This document shows positions 48,015-56,200 of a stretch of DNA of 64,000 nucleotides, one piece after another. The notes beneath the pieces are model-generated. The model had not been told where the DNA came from. It ran no database searches and saw only the letters and a program-made list of their open reading frames with translations. The position numbers were made by a program, and so were the translations under genes. Origin of the DNA: Sphingomonas swuensis. Its GTDB lineage: Bacteria > Pseudomonadota > Alphaproteobacteria > Sphingomonadales > Sphingomonadaceae. Location: the NCBI RefSeq assembly GCF_039538045.1, contig NZ_BAABBQ010000001.1, positions 186,001-250,000 on the forward strand. Reading direction: 5' to 3'. Every line of letters starts with the position of its first letter. Position 1 is the first letter of the stretch.

Positions 48015-48875
48015 ATGGGTTACGATCGAGGGCGTAAGGGCGACCGCGGCGGTCGCGGACGCGACAGCAAGGGTGATTTCGGCGGCGGCGGTGGCGGCGA
48101 TTTCGGCGGTGGCGGCTTTGGCGGCGGCGGTGATTTCGGCGGCGGTGGCGGCGGCTTCGGTGGCGGTGACCGATTCGGCGGCGGCGGCGGTGGCTATCGC
48201 GGTGGCGGTGGTGGCGGCGGCTACGGCGGTGGCGGTGGCGGTGGCTATCGCGGCGGCGGTGGCGGCGGCTACGGCGGCGGCGGTGGTGGCGGCGATCGCT
48301 TCGGCGGTGGCGGCGGCGGTCGCTTCGGCGGCGGTGGCGGCGGTGGCGGCTTTCGCGGCGGCGGCGCTGGTGGCGGAATGCCCCCGCAGGTCGTCGGCGA
48401 AGGCAAGGGCATCGTCAAATTCTTCAACCCGCAGAAGGGCTTCGGCTTCATCGTCCGCGACGACGGCGGTGAGGACGTGTTCGTCCACATCTCGGCGGTC
48501 GAGCAGGCGGGTCTCACCGACCTCGCCGACGGCCAGCCGCTCGAGTTCACGCTCGTGGACCGCGGTGGCCGCGTCTCGGCGACCAACCTGCGCATCGACG
48601 GCGAGCCGATCGCGGTCGAGCGCGCCGCGGAAGCAGCGCCGCAGCGCCAGCTGACCGGCGAGAAGGCTTCGGGAACGGTCAAGTTCTTCAACGCGATGAA
48701 GGGCTTCGGCTTCATCCAGCGCGATGACGGACAGCCGGACGCCTTTGTCCACATCTCGGCGGTCGAGCGGGCCGGAATGACCTCGTTGAACGAGGGCGAC
48801 CGGCTCGAGTTCGAACTCGAGGTCGACCGTCGTGGCAAGCATGCCGCGGTCAACCTGAGCCCCCTCCAGGGCTAA
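48015..48875 (+). CDS. cold-shock protein with Gly-rich N-terminal tail and two CSDs
   Basis: 286 residues. Residues 1-121 are almost only Gly with Phe, Arg, Asp and Tyr (repeats of [14 protein letters not shown]), then CSD1 (about 129-193) and CSD2 (about 216-284), each with RNP1 KGFGFI and RNP2 FVHIS. CSDs bind single-stranded RNA/DNA and act as chaperones in cold or stationary phase. Double-CSD forms are known in Alphaproteobacteria; a 120-residue RGG-like tail in front is uncommon and suggests liquid-like RNA condensation. The 5' leader (47860-48014) is long and is a likely site of cold regulation, though I see no specific element. A strong terminator follows. Confidence 0.9.
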   Translation: MGYDRGRKGDRGGRGRDSKGDFGGGGGGDFGGGGFGGGGDFGGGGGGFGGGDRFGGGGGGYRGGGGGGGYGGGGGGGYRGGGGGGYGGGGGGGDRFGGGGGGRFGGGGGGGGFRGGGAGGGMPPQVVGEGKGIVKFFNPQKGFGFIVRDDGGEDVFVHISAVEQAGLTDLADGQPLEFTLVDRGGRVSATNLRIDGEPIAVERAAEAAPQRQLTGEKASGTVKFFNAMKGFGFIQRDDGQPDAFVHISAVERAGMTSLNEGDRLEFELEVDRRGKHAAVNLSPLQG

Positions 48876-48906
48876 ACCAGACACTCGCGTCGTCAGCGAG
48901 GGGCAG

Positions 48907-48940
48907 AAGGCCCGCCGGGAGCGATCCTGGCGGGTCTTTT
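48907..48940 (+). terminator. rho-independent terminator after the cold-shock gene
   Basis: Stem AAGGCCCGCC pairs with GGCGGGTCTT (one wobble), extended by an inner GGA/TCC pairing, followed by TTTTTC. It lies about 30 bases after the stop codon. Confidence 0.88.
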
Positions 48941-48954
48941 TCTTTGTCCGCGAA

Positions 48955-50082
48955 CTACTCCTTGCGGAATGGAAGCTCAGCCGCGAGCGCCTCGAGCTCG
49001 GCGGCGACCATCGCCTGCTCGTCGACGAGGAAGCGCGCCACCGCATCGCGGAAGCCCGGATGCGGGATGAAGTGGACGCTGTGGGTCCGCACCGGCTCGT
49101 AGCCCCGCGCCAGCTTGTGCTCGCCCTGCGCACCGGCCTGCACCGTCGACCGGCCGTTGGCGATCGCCCACTCGATCGACTGATAGTAACAGAGCTCGAA
49201 GTGGAGGAACGGCACCTCCTCCGAGCAGCCCCAGTATCGGCCGTAGAGCGTGTCGTCGCCGACCCAGTTGAGCGCTCCGGCGATCGGACGTCCGTCGCGC
49301 TCGGCGAGGAACAGCAGTAGCTGGTCGCCGAGCGACTCCACCGCGGAATCGAAGAAGGCGCGCGTGAGATAGGGGCGGCCCCACTTGCGGCTGCCGGTGT
49401 CCTGGTAGAACCCCCACATGGCGTCCATCTCGGAAGCGCCGACCTCGCGTCCGCGCAGGTGGCGGAAGGTCAGGCCGGCGCGGGCCGCCTCGCGCTCCTT
49501 GCGCATCGCCTTGCGCTTGCGGCTCGACAGCGCGGCGAGGAAATCATCGAAGGTGCCGTAGCCGCGATCGCGCCAATGATATTGGATCCCGTGGCGCACC
49601 AGCCATCCGCGCGACTTCGCCAGCTCGGCCTCGGCCTCATCGAGGAAGGTGACATGGGCGGAAGAGAGGTCGTTCTGGCGGACCACCGCCTCGGCCCCGG
49701 CAAGCACCAGTTCCGGCGCCGAGCCGAGCAGCCGACGCCCGACCACCGGGGTGAAGGGCACCGCGATCTGCAGCTTTGGGTAATAGTCGCCGCCGGCGCG
49801 CTCCCAGGCGTCGGCCCAGCCCTGGTCGAATACATATTCGCCCTGGCTGTGGCTCTTCAGATAGGCCGGCGCGCCGGCGACGACCTTGCCGTCCTGCTCG
49901 ACCAGCAAGGGGAGCGGGCTCCAGCCGCTGCCCTCGCCGACGCTGTCCGATCGCTCGAGCAGGCTCAGGAAGGCATGGGAAAGGAAGGGGTCGGCCGCCT
50001 CGGCAAGGCCGTCCCATTGCTCCGGGGCGATCTGCGCGACCGAGTCGCTGATTCGGATGCTGGGCGGGTCACGGTCGGCCAT
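48955..50082 (-). CDS. GNAT-fold protein, DUF482/peptidogalycan-biosynthesis type
   Basis: 375 residues of the family formerly called DUF482: APAYLKSHSQGEYVFDQGWADAWERAGG, YYPKLQIAVPFTPVVG and GAQGEHKLARGYEPV near the C terminus are conserved. These proteins share the Fem/GNAT fold used for aminoacyl or acyl transfer; the actual reaction is unknown. The start ATG 50082 is favoured by the N terminus MADRDPPS and lies inside the last codons of the upstream phosphodiesterase gene (14-base overlap), so translation is likely coupled. Confidence 0.85.
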   Translation of the reverse strand: MADRDPPSIRISDSVAQIAPEQWDGLAEAADPFLSHAFLSLLERSDSVGEGSGWSPLPLLVEQDGKVVAGAPAYLKSHSQGEYVFDQGWADAWERAGGDYYPKLQIAVPFTPVVGRRLLGSAPELVLAGAEAVVRQNDLSSAHVTFLDEAEAELAKSRGWLVRHGIQYHWRDRGYGTFDDFLAALSSRKRKAMRKEREAARAGLTFRHLRGREVGASEMDAMWGFYQDTGSRKWGRPYLTRAFFDSAVESLGDQLLLFLAERDGRPIAGALNWVGDDTLYGRYWGCSEEVPFLHFELCYYQSIEWAIANGRSTVQAGAQGEHKLARGYEPVRTHSVHFIPHPGFRDAVARFLVDEQAMVAAELEALAAELPFRKE

Positions 50083-50773
50083 CGCCCTCCCAGATAAGTG
50101 CATCCACCTGATCCGAAAGGGTGCGGCGCTGTTCGGCGGTGCGGACGGTCCATGCGTAGACGGGCTTGCGCCGGCGCTCGCGGGCGACCCATCCGCGTTG
50201 AGCCGTGCCGCGCTGGACCGCAAGGAAGTCGGGCTCGGCAAGGCGGAGCGCAATTGCGCGCCGGACGGGTCCCAACTTGTCTCCGACTACCAGTCCGCGG
50301 CGCCAGCCGGGCAGCTTGTTCTTCACCAGCCGGATGAGCCGCGGCTCGAAGCTCATCACGCCGAAGCGGCCGTGGTAGCCCGCAAGCGCGCTGGCGAGTG
50401 CCGGGGGCCATCGCCAAAGGTCGCGCTCGACCTTTACCTCAAGCAGCAGCGGGACTTGGCCCCTGACCAGCCGAAGCAGGCCCTCGAGGGTCGGCAATGG
50501 CGCGCCGCCGACCCGCAGCGCGCCTAGCTCGGCGAGTGACGAGCGTCCGATCACGGCGGGATCGGCACACAGCCGAAGCGCATCCGAATCGTGGAAGACG
50601 ACGATCCGGTCGTCGCGGGTGAGCCGGAGATCGCACTCGATCCCCGCGCCCGCCGCGATCGCGGCGGCGAAAGCGCTCAGGCAGTTCTCGGGAGGATCGT
50701 CGCCCGAGTGCAGACCGCGATGGGCAAAGCCCGCCGGTCCCGGATCGAGCGGATCAGTCGCGGACCTCGACAA
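50069..50773 (-). CDS. glycerophosphodiester phosphodiesterase
   Basis: About 234 residues with the GDPD TIM-barrel signature: AHRGLHSGDDPPENCLSAF (catalytic His and metal ligands), ECDLRLTRDDRIVVFHD, and VYAWTVRT. It releases glycerol-3-phosphate from glycerophosphodiesters in the cytoplasm. The start is uncertain: TTG 50773 has AGGTGG 6 bases upstream and overlaps the RidA gene by 20 bases; a TTG at 50794 is also in frame. Part of a tight minus-strand run (RidA, this gene, DUF482). Confidence 0.9.
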   Translation of the reverse strand: MSRSATDPLDPGPAGFAHRGLHSGDDPPENCLSAFAAAIAAGAGIECDLRLTRDDRIVVFHDSDALRLCADPAVIGRSSLAELGALRVGGAPLPTLEGLLRLVRGQVPLLLEVKVERDLWRWPPALASALAGYHGRFGVMSFEPRLIRLVKNKLPGWRRGLVVGDKLGPVRRAIALRLAEPDFLAVQRGTAQRGWVARERRRKPVYAWTVRTAEQRRTLSDQVDALIWEGDGRP

Positions 50774-51215
50774 TCGCGTCCACCTCGACGGCAACCCCCA
50801 GCGGAAGGGTCGGAACGCCGACCGCCGAGCGGGCGTGGCGGCCCGCTTCGCCGAAGATGTCGAACATGAGGTCGGAAGCGCCGTTGGCGACCTTGGGCTG
50901 GTCGGTGAAGTCGCCCGCCGAATTGACGAACACGCCGAGCTTCACGATCCGGCTGACCCGGTCGAGCGAGCCGACCGCCGCCTTGATCTGCGCCACCAGC
51001 ATCAGCCCGCAGCGACGCGCCGCCGCCTGGCCCTCTTCCAGCGAGACACCGTCTCCAAGCCGGCCGGTGATCAGGCTGCCGTCCTCGGCGAAGCTGATCT
51101 GGCCCGAGATGTGGAGCAGGTTTCCGGTCAGCACCGCGGGCACGTAGGACGCGACCGGAGCTGCAGGCTGGGGAAGGGTGATGCCGAGTTCGGCGAGACG
51201 CTGGTCGATGCTCAT
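50754..51215 (-). CDS. RidA family protein
   Basis: 153 residues of the YjgF/YER057c/UK114 fold: ASYVPAVLTGNLLHISGQIS at the start, VKLGVFVNSAGDF, GRHARSAVGVPTLPLGVAVEVDAIVEV at the end, with the Arg that binds the imine carboxylate. Length and the N-terminal pattern fit the longer RidA subgroup often annotated as endoribonuclease L-PSP-like; deamination of reactive enamines is the known role of RidA. ATG 51215 (MSIDQRLAEL). Downstream genes overlap it. Confidence 0.92.
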   Translation of the reverse strand: MSIDQRLAELGITLPQPAAPVASYVPAVLTGNLLHISGQISFAEDGSLITGRLGDGVSLEEGQAAARRCGLMLVAQIKAAVGSLDRVSRIVKLGVFVNSAGDFTDQPKVANGASDLMFDIFGEAGRHARSAVGVPTLPLGVAVEVDAIVEVRD

Positions 51216-51247
51216 GGCGGCGCGAGTGGCTTCTTCAGGCGGCAAGG

Positions 51248-51991
51248 TCAAGATTGGCGGTCCATCGCGAAGCCGGCCCAGCTCTGCCGGACCGGCATCA
51301 GCTCGAGCGAGTTGATGTTGAGGTGGGCGGGCCGGCTCGCCACCCACAGGATGGTCTCGGCCAGGTCCTCGGCGGTCATCGGGTCGAGCCCGGCGTAGAG
51401 CGCGTCCGACGCGGCCTGGTCGCCGCCGTTGCGGACGAGGGTGAACTCGGTCTCGGCCATCCCCGGCTCGATCGAGGTCACCCGTACCCCGGTCCCGGCG
51501 AGGTCATTGCGCAGGGCCAGGCCGAACTGACGGACGAAGGCCTTGCTCCCGCCGTAGACCGCGCCGCCGCGATAGGGGTAGTTGCCCGCGACCGAGGACA
51601 GGTTGACCACCAGGCCCTTGCGCTCGATCAGCCGCGGCAGGCAGGCGCGGGTCAGCGCGACCAGGCCGGAGATGTTGGTCTCGAGGACCGTCTCGAGATC
51701 CTCCCACTTGCTGTCCTGGAGATCGGACATGGGCGGGGCGAGGCCGGCATTGTTTATGAGGCAGTCGAGCCCGCTCCACTCGCCCTCCAGCGCCGCCAGC
51801 CGCTCCACTGCGCCCAGGTCGCGCATGTCGACCACCAGCGGCAGGAAAGCCGCGCCGAGTTCCTCCTGAAGCGCCTGCAGGCGATCTTCGCGGCGGCCGG
51901 TCCCGACCACCTTCCAGCCAGCGGCGACGAAGGCGCGCGCGGCGGCGGCTCCGATTCCCGCGGTGGTCCCCGTGATGAGAGCGGTCTTCAT
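51248..51991 (-). CDS. short-chain dehydrogenase/reductase, YdfG-like
   Basis: 247 residues: cofactor motif TGTTAGIG, NNAGLAPP, catalytic Ser in NLSSVAG and Tyr/Lys in AVYGGSKAF. The C terminus NSLELMPVRQSWAGF is the pattern of the NADP-dependent 3-hydroxy acid (L-allo-threonine/malonic semialdehyde) dehydrogenase YdfG. The substrate here is not known. ATG 51991 overlaps the stop of the HAD gene (ATGA). Confidence 0.92.
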   Translation of the reverse strand: MKTALITGTTAGIGAAAARAFVAAGWKVVGTGRREDRLQALQEELGAAFLPLVVDMRDLGAVERLAALEGEWSGLDCLINNAGLAPPMSDLQDSKWEDLETVLETNISGLVALTRACLPRLIERKGLVVNLSSVAGNYPYRGGAVYGGSKAFVRQFGLALRNDLAGTGVRVTSIEPGMAETEFTLVRNGGDQAASDALYAGLDPMTAEDLAETILWVASRPAHLNINSLELMPVRQSWAGFAMDRQS

Positions 51992-52608
51992 GAGGCGCGG
52001 CCTTCCAGTCGTTCGAGGATCCAGGGGGTCGCCGAAGCCCAGTCGTCGATCCGGGCATGGGCGTGTTCGGCGGGCGCAGTCGCGGCGGCGAGCGTCGGCT
52101 CGGCGATCATGTGCAGCCGGAAGGTGTCGGGCGAATGTTTCGCGACCGAGGCATGATGAACGGCGAGGTCGTCGACGAACACGCTCCGGCCGGCGCCATG
52201 CCGCGCGATGATCGATTTCAGCGGCTCGCCCTTGCCGCCGCGGTTGCAGACCACCTCATGCGCGATCCCGAATCGGGCGAGCTGCTCGATCCGACCGTCG
52301 CGCGATTCCTCGCCGAGGTTGGTGAGCACGACGATGTCGGCCTTCTCGCCGATCGTGCCGAGCGCCTCGACCGCGCCAGGAACAATGGTCTGGCGGTGCA
52401 TCTCGGTCTCGAAGAAACCCCACAGCAGCTCCCAGACGCGCTCGCTCGGCACCCGCTCGCCGCCGTCGCGGAACTTGAGCGCGCCGGCCATGTCGCCCTC
52501 CTCGGGCCGGAAGAGGATGGCATGCTCCTCCTCAAGCCAGCCGGAGAAATGGCGGACCATGTGCAGCAGCACCTCGTCGCAGTCGGTAATCAATATGGGT
52601 CGGTTCAT
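51988..52608 (-). CDS. HAD-family hydrolase
   Basis: 206 residues. HAD motif I TDCDEVLL (nucleophile Asp), motif II VLTNLG, motif III KGEPLKSI and acidic motif IV VFVDDLAVHH. Cap region of helical type at about 20-80. Phosphatase of unknown substrate; in other alphaproteobacteria such genes lie near divK. Its start overlaps DUF3572 stop and its stop overlaps the SDR start, both ATGA. Confidence 0.88.
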   Translation of the reverse strand: MNRPILITDCDEVLLHMVRHFSGWLEEEHAILFRPEEGDMAGALKFRDGGERVPSERVWELLWGFFETEMHRQTIVPGAVEALGTIGEKADIVVLTNLGEESRDGRIEQLARFGIAHEVVCNRGGKGEPLKSIIARHGAGRSVFVDDLAVHHASVAKHSPDTFRLHMIAEPTLAAATAPAEHAHARIDDWASATPWILERLEGRAS

Positions 52609-52874
52609 GCCTCGAGAGCGCTCCGGGCGGCGACCAGTTCCTGCGGCTTCCGGCCCATCGCCTCGGCGACCGCGAGAAGGTCGGGCTCATGGTCCTCGAG
52701 GAAGCGGAGCACCGCGACGAGCACGTCGGGCTCGGCCGCCCGCTCGCGCAGGTCCGACGGGCTGAGACCGGTCAGATCGAGGAGCCGCGAGGCCCGTGCA
52801 TCGTCCCCCAGGGAGACGGCCAAGGCGGTCAGGGCAACTTCCGTCGGGTCGCCGTCGTTTACGGACCTTCGCAT
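52605..52874 (-). CDS. DUF3572 family protein
   Basis: 89 residues, helical, with ALTALAVSLGDDARASRLLDLTGLSPSDLRERAAEPDVL matching DUF3572 in pattern (segments quoted separately: LDLTGLSPSDLRERA; FLEDHEPDLLAVAEA). Known from synteny as the divergent neighbour of divK in many Alphaproteobacteria; no biochemical role is established. First gene of the minus-strand run. Its start is 36 bases from the divK start. Confidence 0.85.
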   Translation of the reverse strand: MRRSVNDGDPTEVALTALAVSLGDDARASRLLDLTGLSPSDLRERAAEPDVLVAVLRFLEDHEPDLLAVAEAMGRKPQELVAARSALEA

Positions 52875-52910
52875 GATCGCCTATAAGATGGTGGTGAGGA
52901 GCAGCTAGCC

Positions 52911-53294
52911 ATGGCCAGGATCCTGGTTGTCGAGGACAATGCCCTCAACATCAAGCTGTTCTGCGACCTCCTTTCGGCGCACGGCCACGAGGCGCGTCCG
53001 GTGACCGACAGCCGCGTCGCGCTCGAGACTGCGCGCGAATTCCAGCCCGAGCTGGTCATCACCGATATCCAGCTGCCCTACGTCAGCGGCCTCGACCTCA
53101 TCCGCCAGATCCGGGCCGAGCCGAGCCTTGCCGAGGTGCCGATCATGGCGGTGACCGCTTATGCGGGGAATGGCGACGACGACCGAATCCGCGCCGCGGG
53201 CGCGCAGGCCTATGTCTCCAAGCCGATCTCGGTGGCGCGCTTCGTCGCCGAAGTGAGCGCATTGCTGCCCAAGGAAGTGCCGGCGGCGGTCTGA
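52911..53294 (+). CDS. divK: single-domain response regulator DivK
   Basis: 127 residues, one receiver domain: ILVVEDNALNIKLFCDLL, phosphoacceptor D52 in LVITDIQLPYVSG, T/S in VPIMAVTAYA and K in AYVSKPIS. In Caulobacter DivK controls DivL and CckA and so the cell-cycle master regulator CtrA. No output domain. Divergent from DUF3572, the usual setting. The hybrid kinase at 28974 in this window has no known link to it. Confidence 0.95.
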   Translation: MARILVVEDNALNIKLFCDLLSAHGHEARPVTDSRVALETAREFQPELVITDIQLPYVSGLDLIRQIRAEPSLAEVPIMAVTAYAGNGDDDRIRAAGAQAYVSKPISVARFVAEVSALLPKEVPAAV

Positions 53295-53332
53295 CCCGTC
53301 GCCTTCGCCATGCCCAGGCCGCGAACGCAGAA

Positions 53333-53352
53333 AAGGGCGCCGAAGCGCCCTT
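53333..53352 (-). terminator. terminator between convergent divK and rpmG
   Basis: Perfect 8-bp stem AAGGGCGC / GCGCCCTT with the stable CGAA/TTCG loop. On the minus strand it is followed by TTCT after the stem T's, so it best serves rpmG; it may also stop divK transcripts. Confidence 0.75.
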
Positions 53353-53406
53353 GAACCGCTGTTCGCGGCTGGTTCTGCCAGGCCGGCTCGAAAGCCGCCC
53401 AGAAGA

Positions 53407-53574
53407 TTACTTGATCTTCGCTTCCTTGAACTCGACGTGCTTGCGCACGACGGGATCATACTTGCGGAAGGTCATCTTCTCGGTCGTGTTGCGCGGGTTC
53501 TTCTTGGTCACGTAGAAGAAGCCGGTGTCGGCCGTGCTCACGAGCTTGATCTTGACGGTTGCCGGCTTGGCCAT
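53407..53574 (-). CDS. rpmG: 50S ribosomal protein L33
   Basis: 55 residues, [19 protein letters not shown] start and [20 protein letters not shown] end, the standard L33 sequence. It lacks the zinc-binding Cys pairs, that is, the C-minus form. Component of the large subunit near the E site. ATG 53574. Confidence 0.98.
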   Translation of the reverse strand: MAKPATVKIKLVSTADTGFFYVTKKNPRNTTEKMTFRKYDPVVRKHVEFKEAKIK

Positions 53575-53761
53575 CGTTTTGCGTCCGCTTGGGAATTGAA
53601 AAGCAAAGAGCGACGCCAAGAGCGCCGCCCGTTCGGCGTGGCCAATGGCCGCGCCGGGCTGACTTGTCAAGATCACGTAGCCGTCAACCGCCAGTCACGA
53701 GAGAGGCTTAGGCCCCTGTTTACCGGGCGGGCGCATCCTCGCCCCAGGCATGGAGGTGAAG

Positions 53762-54055
53762 ATGGGTGATTCGCTGCGCGATCTGCAGGTCCGGCTTCTC
53801 GATCTCAAGAGCCGCGCGGCGCGGCTGAGCCCGCTCGATATCCACGCCCGGATGGACGAGATCAGGGCCGAGGCCGATCGCGGCGGCTATGACGCGCTCG
53901 AGGGCCTGGCCCGCCTGTCCTCGCAGCTGGCGCTTCTGCCCGGCTGCCGGGTGGCGACCGGTGCCTGCCTCGATCATGCCGGCGACGCGCTTGCCGCCGC
54001 CTCCGCCGCCGAGCGCCAGGCAGTCCTTGCCGCGGTCGCGCTTCGCCTGAACTAA
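53762..54055 (+). CDS. hypothetical small helical protein
   Basis: 97 residues, not recognised. Predicted all-helical (LRDLQVRLLDLKSRAARLS, MDEIRAEADRGGYDAL), soluble, with two cysteines (GCRVATGACLDHAG) close together. ATG 53762 has an excellent GGAGGTGAA site upstream, better than the ATG at 53750. It precedes the DNA ligase gene by 43 bases on the same strand; cotranscription is likely, but no functional link is known. Confidence 0.6.
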   Translation: MGDSLRDLQVRLLDLKSRAARLSPLDIHARMDEIRAEADRGGYDALEGLARLSSQLALLPGCRVATGACLDHAGDALAAASAAERQAVLAAVALRLN

Positions 54056-54098
54056 GGGTCGTTACGGACCCGCGCCCTCCCTCGCGCATTGAGCGGGG

Positions 54099-55688
54099 AT
54101 GCGCGCCTTCTCGCAGTTGCTCGATGCCCTGGTCTACACTCGCTCGCGGCTGGCCAAGCTCAAGCTGATCGGTGACTATCTCCAGCGCACCCCCGATCCC
54201 GACCGGGGCCTCGCGCTCGCCGCCCTGACCGGCACGCTCGACATTCCGCACGTCAAGGGCGCGGTCATCCGGGCGCTCGCGTCGGACCGGGTCGATCCGC
54301 TGCTGCTGCGGATGAGCCACAATTATGTCGGCGATCTCGCCGAGACCGTGTCGCTGCTCTGGCCGTCGCCCGAGGGCGAGCTCGACGACGGCACGATCAG
54401 CATTTCGGAAGCGGTCGGCCGGCTTCGCGCCGCGAGCCGCTCGGACGCGCCGGCGGTGCTCGCGGCGATGCTCGACCACCTCGATGCCAGCGGCCGTTAC
54501 GCACTGCTCAAGCTCGCCACCGGCGAGCTTCGCGTCGGGATCAATGCGCGCAACGCCAAGCAGGCCTTCGCCGACGCCTTCGAGGTGGATGTCGAAGCGG
54601 TCGAGGAAGTCTGGCATGGCCTGAAGCCGCCCTATCTCGAGCTGTTCGCCTGGGGCGAGCGGCGTGGCCCGCAGCCGACCGCCAAGGACGTGCCGGTGTT
54701 CCGGCCGTTCATGCTCGCCCATCCGCTGGAGGATGCCGAACTCGACCTCGACGCCTATGCCGCCGAGTGGAAGTGGGACGGCATCAGGTTGCAGATCGTC
54801 CATGCCGGCGGCGAGACGAGGCTCTACAGCCGCACCGGCGACGACGTCACCCGAAGCTTCCCCGAGGTCGCCGAGGCGTTCCGGACGCCGGCCGTGCTCG
54901 ACGGCGAACTGCTGGTGCGCGGGGCGGGGCAGGGGCTCGACGAGCATGGCGGGTCGGCGGCGAGCTTCAATGCGCTCCAGCAGCGGCTCGGTCGCAAGGT
55001 CGTCTCGGCCAAGACCCGCGACGAATATCCCGCCTTCGTCCGTCTCTACGACCTCCTGTATGACGGGACCGAGGACCTTCGTCCTCTGCCCTGGTCCGAG
55101 CGCCGAGCTCGGCTCGAGGCCTTCATGGGGCAGCTCGACCCCGAACGCTTCGACCTCTCCTCGCTGATCGAGGCGAAGGACTTTGGCGAGCTGGCCGAGA
55201 TCCGCTCGGGCGCACGCGACGCGGCGATCGAGGGCATGATGCTCAAGCGCCGCGACGCGCCCTATGTCGCGGGACGCCGGGTCGGCCTGTGGTACAAGTG
55301 GAAGCGCGATCCGCTGACCGCCGACTGCGTGATGATGTACGCCCAGCGCGGCTCGGGCAAACGCTCGTCCTTCTACTCGGACTTCACCTTCGGCTGCTGG
55401 AACGAGGAGGGCGAGCTGCTGCCCGTCGGCAAGGCCTACATGGGCTTCACCGACGAGGAGCTGAAGTGGATGGACCGATTCGTCCGTCGCCACACGGTGC
55501 AGCGATTCGGGCCGGTTCGCGAGGTCGAGAAGACGCTGGTGCTCGAGGTCGCGTTCGATTCGATCCATCTCAGCAAACGCCACCGGTCGGGACTGGCGAT
55601 GCGCTTTCCCCGAATCAGTCGAATCCGCACCGACAAGCCTGCGCACGAGGCGGACAAGGTGGCGACGCTGCTCGGAATGGTGACCTAG
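54099..55688 (+). CDS. ATP-dependent DNA ligase (cisplatin-response type)
   Basis: 529 residues. N-terminal DNA-binding domain to about 215, then the adenylation domain with motif I EWKWDGIRLQ (Lys for AMP), RTGDDVTRSFPE, EGMMLKRRDAPY, and motif V GLWYKWKRDP, followed by the OB fold ending near residue 529. This matches the bacterial ligase group (TIGR04120) which commonly sits with an Lhr-type helicase, an exonuclease and a metallo-hydrolase; none of these is in the window. It is a second ligase besides NAD-dependent LigA (not in window), likely for repair. Its stop overlaps the convergent GNAT gene (CTAG). Confidence 0.92.
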   Translation: MRAFSQLLDALVYTRSRLAKLKLIGDYLQRTPDPDRGLALAALTGTLDIPHVKGAVIRALASDRVDPLLLRMSHNYVGDLAETVSLLWPSPEGELDDGTISISEAVGRLRAASRSDAPAVLAAMLDHLDASGRYALLKLATGELRVGINARNAKQAFADAFEVDVEAVEEVWHGLKPPYLELFAWGERRGPQPTAKDVPVFRPFMLAHPLEDAELDLDAYAAEWKWDGIRLQIVHAGGETRLYSRTGDDVTRSFPEVAEAFRTPAVLDGELLVRGAGQGLDEHGGSAASFNALQQRLGRKVVSAKTRDEYPAFVRLYDLLYDGTEDLRPLPWSERRARLEAFMGQLDPERFDLSSLIEAKDFGELAEIRSGARDAAIEGMMLKRRDAPYVAGRRVGLWYKWKRDPLTADCVMMYAQRGSGKRSSFYSDFTFGCWNEEGELLPVGKAYMGFTDEELKWMDRFVRRHTVQRFGPVREVEKTLVLEVAFDSIHLSKRHRSGLAMRFPRISRIRTDKPAHEADKVATLLGMVT

Positions 55689-56200
55689 AGCGCCTTTTCG
55701 AGGACGACGAACTCGAGGTCCTCGAACAGCGCTCCTGCCTGGGGCCATTCCTCGTAGGGGAAAGGGCGTCGCTCGCCGGTCGGACGATAACCCCGGCGCT
55801 CGTAGAAACTCAGCAGCTCGCGGCGGCGGCTGAAGACCTGCATCTCCATCTCCCCGGCACCGAGCACCTCGCGGGCATAAGCTTCCGCGGCGGCGAGCAG
55901 GCGCTTGCCGAGGCCGCTGCCCTGGCTTGCCGGATCGACCGTCAGCATGCCGAGGTAGACCCGGTCGCTGCCGAGCGGGACCAGCCGGACGCAGGCGCGA
56001 ATGGAGCCGCTATCGCGCCAAATGAGCAGCCGGTCGCCCGAATCGAGAAAGCCCTGGAGTTCCTCGACGCTGGTCCGCGGGCCGGTCAGCAGGTCGGCTT
56101 CATGGCTCCAGCCCGCGCGCGCCGTCTCGCCGCGATAGGCCTGTTCGACCAGCGCACGCAGTTCGGGAAGGTCGCCGGCGCCCGCCTGTTCAAGCCGCAT
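55685..56200 (-). CDS. GNAT family N-acetyltransferase
   Basis: 171 residues: LGMLTVDPASQGSGLGKRLLAAAE holds motif A with the acetyl-CoA loop Q-x-x-G-x-G/A, then YERRGYRPTGERRPF as motif B. Substrate unknown; the family covers amines, ribosomal proteins and small metabolites. ATG 56200 (MRLEQAGAG) lies inside the end of the isoaspartyl peptidase gene (11-base overlap), so it is coupled to it. Confidence 0.88.
   Translation of the reverse strand: MRLEQAGAGDLPELRALVEQAYRGETARAGWSHEADLLTGPRTSVEELQGFLDSGDRLLIWRDSGSIRACVRLVPLGSDRVYLGMLTVDPASQGSGLGKRLLAAAEAYAREVLGAGEMEMQVFSRRRELLSFYERRGYRPTGERRPFPYEEWPQAGALFEDLEFVVLEKAL

Noticed and set aside
48060..48370. Tandem GGC/GGT triplets that could look like a satellite or CRISPR-like array
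   Set aside because: They are coding repeats of the cold-shock protein's glycine tail; no spacers or fixed repeat length.
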